In this document: positions 35,345 through 43,284 of the stretch, piece after piece
Layout: each line of letters starts with the position of its first letter
Numbering within the stretch: the stretch's first letter is position 1
Assembly (NCBI RefSeq): GCF_023638035.1
Contig: NZ_JAKRVX010000003.1
Span: 372,001-436,000, forward strand
Direction: 5' to 3'
DNA: 64,000 bases
Source of the DNA: Natronocalculus amylovorans
GTDB taxonomy: Archaea; Halobacteriota; Halobacteria; Halobacteriales; Haloferacaceae
Program-made: the position numbers and the translations under genes
The notes under the pieces: model-generated
Databases searched by the model: none
Told to the model about the DNA's origin: nothing
What the model saw: the letters and a program-made list of their open reading frames with translations, nothing else

Positions 35345-35719
35345 ATGAGCGTCGAAACGGTATCCCTTGCAGATATTGGTCGAGATCTCGGTGAGCAGAT
35401 TGCAGAGACAGACGTGTACGAACGCTTCGAAAGAGCAAGCCAAGCAGTTGAGAACGATCCAGAAGCACAAGAAAAAATAGCGTCATTTGAACAGCTTCGC
35501 CAAGAATTCATGGCTGCCAGACAAACCGGTGATGCCGACCGAGAGTCGCTTCGACGGGTCCAGAACGCGCAAAATGAGCTCCACTCGCTCCCAGTGATGA
35601 AGGAGTATCTCGCTGCGCAGAGTGACCTACAAAACACGCTCGAAGAGATTAACAAAGCCATTTCAGAGCCGCTGTCGGTTGATTTCGGTGGTGAAGCAGG
35701 CGGTTGCTGTCACGATTAA
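35345..35719 (+). CDS. second YlbF/HcsL-like helical protein with CCHD tail
   Basis: The 124-residue all-helical protein has the same length and layout as the gene at 12028: LADIGRDLGEQIAETDVYERFERASQAVENDP, a long charged helix, LHSLPVMKEYLAAQSDL, then PLSVDFGGEAGGCCHD at the end. Unlike the arsenic-island copy, the Cys pair is followed by His-Asp. Cys-Cys-His could bind a metal or Fe-S cluster, as in the bacterial YlbF/YmcA/YaaT complex. CGATCG density around it is native, so it is probably the chromosomal paralogue. Function is unknown. Confidence 0.8.
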   Translation: MSVETVSLADIGRDLGEQIAETDVYERFERASQAVENDPEAQEKIASFEQLRQEFMAARQTGDADRESLRRVQNAQNELHSLPVMKEYLAAQSDLQNTLEEINKAISEPLSVDFGGEAGGCCHD

Positions 35720-35784
35720 TATCGGTCTTACTGTCAGTGTAGCGTGACAATATTTAACTGCGTATCACTGTAGAGTGTTTATAC

Positions 35785-36408
35785 GTGACACGACTCTCGA
35801 CTGGTATCCCAGTTCTCGATCGGCAACTCGATGGCGGGTTTCCAGCTGGAAGCATCGTGCTTCTTTCTGCGCCTCCCGCAAGCCAGTCTGAGCTATTTTT
35901 GTATGATTTCACGGCACCACGGCGGACGCTCTATCTGACAACGCTTCGATCTGAGGAGTCGGTTCACGATTCATTCGTGGATACAACATCACATGTTACC
36001 GTCCCAAAAATCATGGAGTTGGGTGCGGATGCCCCACTTGATGAAGCGAATCAACTGATTGGAATGTTGCCCGAAGAGTCAACACTGATTATTGATGCAC
36101 TCAATCCGCTTGAAGAACAAGACCATAACCGGTATCGATTCTTTTTAAATCAGCTACAGCGACACCTACAAAACACGGATAGCGTTGCAATCCTTCATGC
36201 GCTTAGTGGGCAGTACATTCCAGAATCACGGGACATGACTGAGTACATGGCAGATATCGTCTTTGATTTACAAACAACAGTCAGAGGAAACGAGGTTATC
36301 AACAAACTTGCGGTACCAAAGTTCCGCGGTGGCAGGGCCTTAGAAGATACGGTCAAACTCAAACTTACAGAAGCGGTAACGATCGACACCAGCCGCGACA
36401 TCGCGTAA
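35785..36408 (+). CDS. KaiC/RadA-like RecA-superfamily protein with degenerate P-loop
   Basis: The 207-residue protein starts with GTG at 35785. TGIPVLDRQLDGGFPAGSIVLLSAPP is the standard KaiC-like N-terminus, but the Walker A that should read GxxGxGKT is APPASQSE here: no Gly-Lys-Thr. Walker B-like STLIIDALNPLEE and the later DIVFDLQTT and KLAVPKFRGG strands are kept. Haloarchaea carry many short RAD55/'HTR-like' proteins of this kind. Loss of the catalytic Lys suggests nucleotide sensing or a structural role. It follows the YlbF-like gene by 65 bases and may be co-transcribed with it. Confidence 0.8.
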   Translation: MTRLSTGIPVLDRQLDGGFPAGSIVLLSAPPASQSELFLYDFTAPRRTLYLTTLRSEESVHDSFVDTTSHVTVPKIMELGADAPLDEANQLIGMLPEESTLIIDALNPLEEQDHNRYRFFLNQLQRHLQNTDSVAILHALSGQYIPESRDMTEYMADIVFDLQTTVRGNEVINKLAVPKFRGGRALEDTVKLKLTEAVTIDTSRDIA

Positions 36409-36424
36409 GCCGCAGTAGATTCGT

Positions 36425-36457
36425 GAATTACCACGGGTCGGGTGACCCGTGGAATTC
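36425..36457. repeat. strong hairpin, possible IS200/IS605 end relic or shared terminator
   Basis: CCACGGGTC (36431-36439) pairs perfectly with GACCCGTGG (36444-36452) around a GGGT loop. GAATT (36425-36429) pairs with AATTC (36453-36457), leaving one unpaired A. The 14-pair stem stands between two convergent genes. It could end both messages. Its size and GC-rich tip also recall the imperfect hairpins at the ends of IS200/IS605-type elements, common in haloarchaea. No tnpA or tnpB remnant lies next to it. Confidence 0.5.
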
Positions 36458-36470
36458 TGCTTGTTACCGT

Positions 36471-36728
36471 TTAAAATACGGTGAGTGCAACTGCACCGAT
36501 CGCAGTCGAGAGCGTAATCCCAACCCACGGCAGGGGCTTGCTGAACAGTTCTCCTGGTATCGCATCACCAAAAAATAAATAGATAAAGTAGACATACAGC
36601 GGTGAGAGCTGAATGAGTGCGTTTGTACTGGCATCGAATACAAATCGAAGTACAACAGTGAGCAGTACCGTACTGACACCAGCAGCAGCAGCAACAACAA
36701 GATCGTCCCGGGCACTATCTAAATCCAT
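36471..36728 (-). CDS. small membrane protein, three hydrophobic helices
   Basis: ATG 36728 gives 85 residues: MDLDSARDDLVVAAAAGVS, then helices at about 12-32 (AAGVSTVLLTVVLRFVF), 42-55 (SPLYVYFIYLFFG) and 65-85 (PWVGITLSTAIGAVALTVF), reaching the C-terminus. The longer frame through 36944 overlaps the FKBP gene and is not the real start. No family is recognised. It lies after the FKBP gene on the same strand with an 82-base gap. Confidence 0.65.
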   Translation of the reverse strand: MDLDSARDDLVVAAAAGVSTVLLTVVLRFVFDASTNALIQLSPLYVYFIYLFFGDAIPGELFSKPLPWVGITLSTAIGAVALTVF

Positions 36729-36810
36729 ACCTATCGGTCTGTAGTGTGGTGCAAAGAAAAGCGTGATTTTGTTCCCAGCACTCTCGCAGTAACTGCTGGA
36801 GGAGTGGGTC

Positions 36811-37800
36811 TTACTCTTCGTCGAGTTCGTCGGCGAGTTCGTCGGCGTCAATATCGATATCTTCGAGCGCTGCTTCGATATCTTCGCCACCTGCGCCACC
36901 GAGGCCACCAAGGCCACCCATACCCATTCCCATTGGGCCTGCACCGTCGATCGTTTCTTGGACGATCACGCGATCGAGGTCGAGTTTACCCATGACATCT
37001 TGGGCGATCTGTTGTTTGGAGAACATCCACTGCTGGTTCATTGTGAGCTGTGGGGTTGCTTCGATGTAGAGCGTCTCTTTCTCGACGGTTTGGGTCTCCG
37101 TCTCCGGCTCTGCATCTGCATCCTCATCCTCGTCCTCGTCATCGTCATCATCTGACTCAACAACAACCTCTTCTTCGACCTCATCCGTCTGGATCCAGAC
37201 GGTTGGTGCGTTCTGGAGGTACATCCCGAGGAGGCCTGCTGCCTGCTCTTCTCGGTCATCGACTTCTGCGACGACCTCATACTCGTACTCAAGGTCCTCG
37301 CCTGCAAGTGGGTGGTTGAAATCAACACGTGCTCTGCCACCGATGATTGTCTGGATATGACCCTGTTGGCCGTCGATTTGGACCTGTGCACCTGGGTAGC
37401 GATCGTCCTCGCCAATCTTTTCAGCGCTTACGGTACGGACTTCGTCGTCGTCGTACTCGCCAAACGCTTCGGCTGCTGGGATTTCGACAGTGCCGCTGTC
37501 ACCGACAGCACCGCCAACGAGTGCGTCATCAACGGCTTGGAAGACGTGTCCTTCCCCGATGATGATGGTGCGTGGTGAGAAATCGTAGTTGTCGTTGTCG
37601 ATTCCTGCTTCTTCAGCAACCGATTTATCCGTTGTGTCGACGACCGTGTCGTCGTCTGCTGTACGGACGGTGTATGCGACTTTGACGAAGTCGCCGTTCT
37701 CGAATCCGTCGGTTGCTTCCTGCTCGGTTTCCTCCGCCTCAACGTCATCGGCCGACTCTGCGGCGTCTTCTGCCGCTTCGGCCTGCTGTTCGTCGCTCAT
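36811..37800 (-). CDS. FKBP-type peptidyl-prolyl isomerase (SlyD-like) with acidic tail domain
   Basis: ATG 37800 gives 329 residues. An acidic N-terminal 30-residue leader precedes the FKBP core (DFVKVAYTVRTADD near 33; TIIIGEGHVFQAVDDALVGG near 85). An IF (insert-in-flap) segment follows (EIPAAEAFGEYDDDEVRTVS...VDFNHPLAGEDLEYEYEV). A C-terminal domain follows an Asp/Glu run (DDDDDEDEDEDADAE) and ends in a Gly-Met-rich then Asp-rich tail. The SlyD-like core catalyses proline isomerisation and binds unfolded chains. The tail beyond residue 190 is a haloarchaeal extension of unknown role. Cytoplasmic. Confidence 0.9.
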   Translation of the reverse strand: MSDEQQAEAAEDAAESADDVEAEETEQEATDGFENGDFVKVAYTVRTADDDTVVDTTDKSVAEEAGIDNDNYDFSPRTIIIGEGHVFQAVDDALVGGAVGDSGTVEIPAAEAFGEYDDDEVRTVSAEKIGEDDRYPGAQVQIDGQQGHIQTIIGGRARVDFNHPLAGEDLEYEYEVVAEVDDREEQAAGLLGMYLQNAPTVWIQTDEVEEEVVVESDDDDDEDEDEDADAEPETETQTVEKETLYIEATPQLTMNQQWMFSKQQIAQDVMGKLDLDRVIVQETIDGAGPMGMGMGGLGGLGGAGGEDIEAALEDIDIDADELADELDEE

Positions 37801-37888
37801 ACCCCAAACAACTCCTGTTTCACCCTTAAGAAGCACGGTTCGTACCGCAAACCGTGTGAATAACCAACACTCCCAGACGAGCTAGGCG

Positions 37889-38533
37889 CTACCGTACCTG
37901 CTCGATCGCAGCAATCGCGGTATCCAGAGAAACAACATCGCCATACTTGGCGTCAATGTCAAACAGATTTGCGTTGTGTGGCCCCGCTTTTCGATCGCCA
38001 ACGGCATCTTCAGGAACGATAACGCGATAGCCGTACTGTAAGCCATCAACTGCAGTGGCACGGACACACCCGCTTGTCGTGACACCAGCTAAAACGAGCG
38101 TATCGACACGGTTTGTTGTGAGCGCCGTTGCAAGATCAGTCCCGAAGAACGAACTGGCGTACTTTTTGAGGATGACTCGCTCCCCTGACTGTGGTGATAG
38201 CCGATCGTCCACGGCGACCGCATCAGTTCCCAGCTTGAGCTCTTTAAGTGCCGGAACTTTCTCAATAAACACGCCTGCATCGCCGTAGGACTCCTCATAC
38301 GCAACAGTTGTGAAGTATACTGGAAGGTCTTTTTTGCGGAATAGTTCAAGGAGTTCCGACGTTGCATTAATGACTGAGTCTACGTCCGATCCGAGGTCTG
38401 TTGTTGGATCTGTGAATGCGTTGATGAGGTCGATAACAATCAACGCTGGCCGATCGCCAAAGCCAACGTCGACGCCGAATGCATGCTCCTCGTAGTACGC
38501 TTGTGTTTCCGAACCGTGTGTGTCCTGAGGCAT
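37889..38533 (-). CDS. N-carbamoylsarcosine amidase-like isochorismatase-fold hydrolase
   Basis: The 214-residue cysteine hydrolase has catalytic Asp in LIVIDLINAF near 33, Lys in VILKKYASSFFGT near 125 and Cys in GVTTSGCVRATAVDG near 157. This triad and the surrounding words fit N-carbamoylsarcosine amidohydrolase best among isochorismatase-like enzymes, which release ammonia and CO2 from carbamoyl compounds. It lies 36 bases downstream of hyuB on the same strand. A route from a hydantoin-type ring via the carbamoyl acid to an amino acid is the natural reading. The substrate is inferred. Confidence 0.82.
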   Translation of the reverse strand: MPQDTHGSETQAYYEEHAFGVDVGFGDRPALIVIDLINAFTDPTTDLGSDVDSVINATSELLELFRKKDLPVYFTTVAYEESYGDAGVFIEKVPALKELKLGTDAVAVDDRLSPQSGERVILKKYASSFFGTDLATALTTNRVDTLVLAGVTTSGCVRATAVDGLQYGYRVIVPEDAVGDRKAGPHNANLFDIDAKYGDVVSLDTAIAAIEQVR

Positions 38534-38569
38534 TGATCGTGGTATGTGTATCGTCTCTCGGAGCGCTAC

Positions 38570-40423
38570 TCAGCCATGACGAGCATTGAACTCGGCTCGC
38601 TCTGTTGCGATCTGTTCTGCAAGGTCGTCATATTTTGGCAGTGGGCCAAAGTCGAACTGGCCGCTCGGTTCGCGTGTTGATTGAATCTCCTCACGCCGTT
38701 TTTCAGTTGCATCGGTATCGAGTGAGCCATCATCGCCCACCACAACCCCGTAGGCTTCTTTGGCTTCACGAGCTGAAATCAGCCCCCGTTGGACTTCCGT
38801 TGCGACAAACTCGGCGTCTCTCTCAAGCGGATCACCAAGTCCGCCACCGCCTGCGGTGTTGAATACAAGTGTATCACCTGCGGAGACCGGGATATTCTCC
38901 ACTTTGGACGGAAGGTCTTCAACCGTACCGTCGGTGCGAATCAGCTGTTTCGTACTTGGTTCGGCATGGTGGCCTCCATCAACACCCCACGGATACGTCA
39001 CTGCCCGATCGTCCTGGAATGTGATTGCCCCATCCGCTTCGAAGGTGTACACCTTTCGTATACCGTGGCCACCACGGAACTGGCCTGCGCCGCCGGTATC
39101 CGTTCTGGCCGCATACTCATCGATCGACATCGGGTAGTACGCCTCTTGATACTCTACAGGGACCGTTTTGAAAAGCGGCCACCATGAGTGGCCATCTAAG
39201 CCATCGCCACCAGGGCGGGCTGGAATGCCACCATACAGAATTTCAAGCAGTTGGAACTGGTTTCCATCCTCGTCAACACCGGAGTAGACAAGGTTTGGAC
39301 TCGTCCCATAGCTGCCTGCAACGCTGAATTTGTCGCCGAGCGCATCCGAGAAGACCGCTTGTAGAATGTCGAAATGCCGTGCCATAAGCGTCAGCCGGTT
39401 CCCTAACGCAGCGGGGAACTCCGGCTTCAGCACCGAGCCCTCCGGAATCGTGACGTTGATCCGATCGTAGTAGCCATCATTGAACGTTAGCTGTGGATCG
39501 AACGCCATGATGAGAAAGACCCCAGTGAACATCTTGAACATTTCCTCATTAAGCAGGAAATTAACGGTTCCCGGAACCTGTGGATCGGTCCCTGTCCAAT
39601 CAATGTAGATCTCATCTCCCTTTCGGGTGAGTTCCATATGCAGTTTGATTGGGCCGGTTCCTTGCCCGTCATCGTCTGCAAAATCTTCAAATGTGAACGT
39701 CTCCCCCTCCGGGAGTAGTTCCCGAATAAGCTGTGTGACACCGTCTCTGGTCCGAGCTAAGATCGCATCTGTGGCTTCAAGATAGGTTTCTTTGCCAAAG
39801 CGATCGCACAGTTCCTTGATCCGAGTCTCTGCAACGGCAGTGCCAGCAGCCAGCGCTTTGATATCTGCCTCCGCATGCTCAGGAAGTCGTGTGTTGTGTT
39901 TAAATGTCTCAAGGAGATGCTCGTCGAGTTCGCCTGCAGTCCAGAGTTTGGTTGGTGGCAGTCGAATCCCCTCCTCAAAGATTGTTGTCGCATTCACCGG
40001 GATCGATCCCGGCGTCTTTCCACCAACGTCCATCAGGTTCCCCCACTGACTGGCGTAGCCAATGAGCTCATCATCGTAGAAGATTGGCCGCAACAGGAGC
40101 ATGTCCGGCGTGTGTGACACCGCTCCGGCACACATATACGGATCATTTGTCGCAATCACGTCACCATCCTCGAGGTCATCGACCGTATACGGTGAGTTCT
40201 CGAGAATATCGTCGATCGCAGAGCCAAACTGCCCCATCACCATCCGACCTTTCGCGTCAGCCATCAGTGGGAACTGATCGGACTGCTCACGAATGACGGG
40301 GCTAATTGCAGTTGTTTCGACAACGCGATCCATCTCCTCTCGAGTGTTCGCAAGTGTACTTTCGATAATATCAAGCGTTGTCTGGTCTATGTCGTGTTCG
40401 CGGACGAAGTCTGGGGTGCTCAT
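38570..40423 (-). CDS. hyuB: hydantoinase/oxoprolinase subunit B
   Basis: 617 residues with HyuB family blocks: GDVIATNDPYMCAGAVSHTPDMLLLRPIF near 95-125 (metal-binding His and Asp), and DGLDGHSWWPLF, AGQFRGGHGIRKVY and DTLVFNTAGGGGLGDPLERD near the C-terminus. With HyuA it forms an ATP-dependent enzyme that opens hydantoin, N-methylhydantoin or 5-oxoproline rings. The start overlaps the stop of hyuA (ATGA), typical of a stoichiometric complex. Substrate choice is not decidable from sequence; the downstream carbamoylsarcosine-amidase-like gene favours a hydantoin. Confidence 0.93.
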   Translation of the reverse strand: MSTPDFVREHDIDQTTLDIIESTLANTREEMDRVVETTAISPVIREQSDQFPLMADAKGRMVMGQFGSAIDDILENSPYTVDDLEDGDVIATNDPYMCAGAVSHTPDMLLLRPIFYDDELIGYASQWGNLMDVGGKTPGSIPVNATTIFEEGIRLPPTKLWTAGELDEHLLETFKHNTRLPEHAEADIKALAAGTAVAETRIKELCDRFGKETYLEATDAILARTRDGVTQLIRELLPEGETFTFEDFADDDGQGTGPIKLHMELTRKGDEIYIDWTGTDPQVPGTVNFLLNEEMFKMFTGVFLIMAFDPQLTFNDGYYDRINVTIPEGSVLKPEFPAALGNRLTLMARHFDILQAVFSDALGDKFSVAGSYGTSPNLVYSGVDEDGNQFQLLEILYGGIPARPGGDGLDGHSWWPLFKTVPVEYQEAYYPMSIDEYAARTDTGGAGQFRGGHGIRKVYTFEADGAITFQDDRAVTYPWGVDGGHHAEPSTKQLIRTDGTVEDLPSKVENIPVSAGDTLVFNTAGGGGLGDPLERDAEFVATEVQRGLISAREAKEAYGVVVGDDGSLDTDATEKRREEIQSTREPSGQFDFGPLPKYDDLAEQIATERAEFNARHG

Positions 40424-42483
40424 TGTGTCTCACCTCGGGTTATTTCAAGGGCTGCATACGGATCGACAACCACCTCATGGTCCGGTTCGACAACAACAGT
40501 CGAATCGTCTCCAATGACGATTGCGGGTCCGGAGAATTCGGTCCCGATGCCGAGTCGAGTTCGATCGTACACTGGCGTCTCCTGTCCTTTGCCATCAAAG
40601 AACACTGTTTCAGTGCCAATCACGGCATCCTCCGGATCGGTCGCGTCTGTCTCTTCGGGCGTCAGTTCAACGCCAGCGATCGTCCCACGGCCGATCGTCC
40701 GAAGGGTTGCGATCTCAAGCGGTGCATCCAAGGTAAAATCAAACTGCTGTTTGTGTCGCTTCTCGAATGCCTCCTTGATGGCGGAGATTCCATCTTCGCT
40801 TTGGAGTTCATCGATCGTCACTGGAATCGAGATCTGAATATCCTGTCTGTAGTATCGACAGTCTGCAAAGTACTCAAAAGCGTGGTCCTCATCAACGACG
40901 CCTTCCGAACGGAGCCATTCTGCTGCAGCCGCTTGGAGCGATTCAAGCGCCGCCCCAACCGCATCGCCATCTACGTCACCTTCGACCTCAAGATACGTTT
41001 CAGAGAACTCGTTTTGAATATCGCTTGTCAAAAATCCGAACGCGCTCATCACACCAGGAGCGGGTGGAATAATGAGCGGGTACGCGCCGATCAGATCGGC
41101 CAGCGCGTTTGCATGCATTGGCCCTGCACCACCAAACGCAACCAGTCCAAACTCTCGTGGATCGTAACCGCGCTCAACTGAGACAACTCGGAGCGCGCCA
41201 TACATGTTTTCATTAACGATATCAACGGTCGCTTGGGCGGCTTCTTCGACAGTGGTTCCGCGTGCATCGGCGATTGGCTCGATCGCTTGGTATGCTGCGT
41301 CTCGATCGAGATCCATCGTCCCACCAAGCTTGACCGAGGATGGAATTCGACCAAGCACAACGTTTGCGTCCGTTACGGTTGGTTGCTCACCGCCACGCCC
41401 ATAGCAAGCAGGCCCTGGATCAGCACCTGCACTTGCTGGGCCAACAACGAGCGAGCCATTGATTTGGACGCGTGCGATTGATCCGCCACCTGCTCCAACA
41501 GTGTTGATGTCGATCCCTCTGGATTTGAACTCCCGATACCCAACTTTTGTCTGTCGGGTTGCCTCTGGAGTTCCATTTTGCACAAGACTCACGTCGGTCG
41601 ACGTCCCACCCATATCGAGCGTCAAGACATCCGAAACGCCCTTTTCTGTTGCCAGTGCAGCCGCACCAACAACACCACCGCTTGGGCCTGAAAGTGCAAG
41701 TTCAACTGGGCGTTCTTTTGCGGCACTCGCGCTCATCAATCCGCCATCCGATCGAACCACATTCAGCCGGCCAGTTGAGCCTGCGGCTTCCAGATCAGTC
41801 TCTAAATCGTCAAGGTAGTTGATAACCTGTGGGCGTGCGTAGTCGTTAATCACTGTAGTAAGCGTTCGTTCATATTCGCCATACTCTGGGACAATCTCTG
41901 CGGAGATTGAGACTGGCAGATCTGGATATGCATCCGCAATGATGTCACGAACGGCCTCTTCTTGTGTCGAATTGAGATAGGAGTTCAAAAGCGAGATTGT
42001 CACTGCCTCCACACCTGAATCGACCAACTCATCTACAGCGTCCGTGATTTCTGCGTCGTCGATCTGTTCGACAATCGATCCATCCGGAGCGCTCACTCTG
42101 CCGCGGATCCCACGAGTATCGGTAAGGTCTGCAAGCGGGTCGGGCTTTTCCATGGCCATCCATCCGTAGAGTGGCCCTGGCGTCCATGCACGCGCTAAAT
42201 GGAGAACATGTTCCTGCCCGGCAGAGACAATCAGCCCGACTCGTGCGCCAGTCTCCTCAAGGAGCATATTGGTCACGACAGTCGTCCCGTGAAACATCGC
42301 TGCTAAGTCCATGAGGTCTGCACCAGCTTTGTCCGTGGCGGATTCAACACCATCGAGCACTCCGTGTGCAGGGTTCTCTGGCGTTGATAACACTTTATCA
42401 AGCGTTAGCTCACCAGTCTGTTCATTAAAAAGGATTACATCAGTGAACGTCCCGCCGACATCCACGCCAATATTGTATGACAC
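40420..42483 (-). CDS. hyuA: hydantoinase/oxoprolinase subunit A
   Basis: 687 residues from a GTG start. The actin/hexokinase-type ATPase N-terminus is NIGVDVGGTFTDVILF. FHGTTVVTNMLLEE (near 65), LSGPSGGVVGAAALA, LTLDMGGTSTDVSLV near 285 and FGGAGPMHANALAD near 460 follow. HyuA supplies ATP cleavage and, with HyuB, ring opening. Leader: a TATATAAAG box lies about 75 bases upstream (42552-42562), so this message may have a short 5' UTR. The Bat-like regulator upstream on the same strand is a plausible controller. Confidence 0.93.
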   Translation of the reverse strand: MSYNIGVDVGGTFTDVILFNEQTGELTLDKVLSTPENPAHGVLDGVESATDKAGADLMDLAAMFHGTTVVTNMLLEETGARVGLIVSAGQEHVLHLARAWTPGPLYGWMAMEKPDPLADLTDTRGIRGRVSAPDGSIVEQIDDAEITDAVDELVDSGVEAVTISLLNSYLNSTQEEAVRDIIADAYPDLPVSISAEIVPEYGEYERTLTTVINDYARPQVINYLDDLETDLEAAGSTGRLNVVRSDGGLMSASAAKERPVELALSGPSGGVVGAAALATEKGVSDVLTLDMGGTSTDVSLVQNGTPEATRQTKVGYREFKSRGIDINTVGAGGGSIARVQINGSLVVGPASAGADPGPACYGRGGEQPTVTDANVVLGRIPSSVKLGGTMDLDRDAAYQAIEPIADARGTTVEEAAQATVDIVNENMYGALRVVSVERGYDPREFGLVAFGGAGPMHANALADLIGAYPLIIPPAPGVMSAFGFLTSDIQNEFSETYLEVEGDVDGDAVGAALESLQAAAAEWLRSEGVVDEDHAFEYFADCRYYRQDIQISIPVTIDELQSEDGISAIKEAFEKRHKQQFDFTLDAPLEIATLRTIGRGTIAGVELTPEETDATDPEDAVIGTETVFFDGKGQETPVYDRTRLGIGTEFSGPAIVIGDDSTVVVEPDHEVVVDPYAALEITRGETQ

Positions 42484-42591
42484 GTGTTATCACCTACATT
42501 GATATCTGTAGAATGGTGGCTATAGCTTCCCCCAAGCAGTGTTGGTTCTTTATATACGATTAGTAAACAATCCACGTCGCTCGAAAGAGTA

Positions 42592-43218
42592 CTACTGAAG
42601 TTTGTAGCGATGCTGGTCATTCAATGCATCAGTAAGGAGTTTCTGTTCCGCTTTACGTAGATGTTCGAGAAACGTTGCCCGGCTAATATCCAGCTCTTGG
42701 GCAAGCGTTTCGCTATCCGTTGTCCGAGGCCACTCAAAATACCCTGAATCGAGTGCAACCTCCAACACCTCACGTTGGCGGTCTGTGAGTGGAGATACAA
42801 CCCCTTCGTACGTTGTGAGGCTCGTCAGTGAGACTCTCCCAACTTCCCGAAATGCCTCGATCATCCCTTTGAGATCATCTCTGTTAAATAACAGAATGCT
42901 GTAGATACGCTCATTTCTGTCAATCCGAGTTGGCCGTTGCAAAATCCCGTTATGTTTGTACACCGCGTTGTATGCACTACAAGAGCGTTTTGTCACAAGA
43001 AGTCGATCTTCATCTAACTGTTTAGCGCGGACAACCTCATCGGACTCTTCAAGTGTCTTTTTGTATGAATCCAGCCGATCGCCCGCGTTCAGAATGAACG
43101 TCACATTCTCATCGTGAAGCTCTTCAATATCAATGTCAAGCCGATCATGTGGGCCTGTTTCAAGTGTTGAGAGGACACACGGGCGCTCTTGTTCAATCCG
43201 CAACTCTGCTTGGTACAT
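42592..43218 (-). CDS. Bat-like HTH_10 transcription regulator
   Basis: 208 residues. The N-terminal part (1-145) is a mixed alpha/beta ligand- or protein-binding domain. The C-terminus carries the bacterio-opsin-activator-type HTH: LTDRQREVLEVALDSGYF, then SETLAQELDISRATFLEHLRKAEQKLL. HTH_10 proteins are abundant haloarchaeal activators or repressors. It lies between the hyuAB block and the LeuA/CoA-transferase pair, all on the same strand, so it may control one or both. The effector is unknown. Confidence 0.88.
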   Translation of the reverse strand: MYQAELRIEQERPCVLSTLETGPHDRLDIDIEELHDENVTFILNAGDRLDSYKKTLEESDEVVRAKQLDEDRLLVTKRSCSAYNAVYKHNGILQRPTRIDRNERIYSILLFNRDDLKGMIEAFREVGRVSLTSLTTYEGVVSPLTDRQREVLEVALDSGYFEWPRTTDSETLAQELDISRATFLEHLRKAEQKLLTDALNDQHRYKLQ

Positions 43219-43284
43219 AGTCGCTCACGTAGATTGTCATTCACAACCAGTCCACAAAATTCTAGTTGTTATAAAAAACCAACG

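Noticed and set aside
36471-36944. Upstream extension of the small membrane protein to 157 residues
   Set aside because: The extra N-terminus overlaps the FKBP gene and is Ser/Lys/Thr-rich shadow sequence; the hydrophobic protein starts cleanly at 36728.
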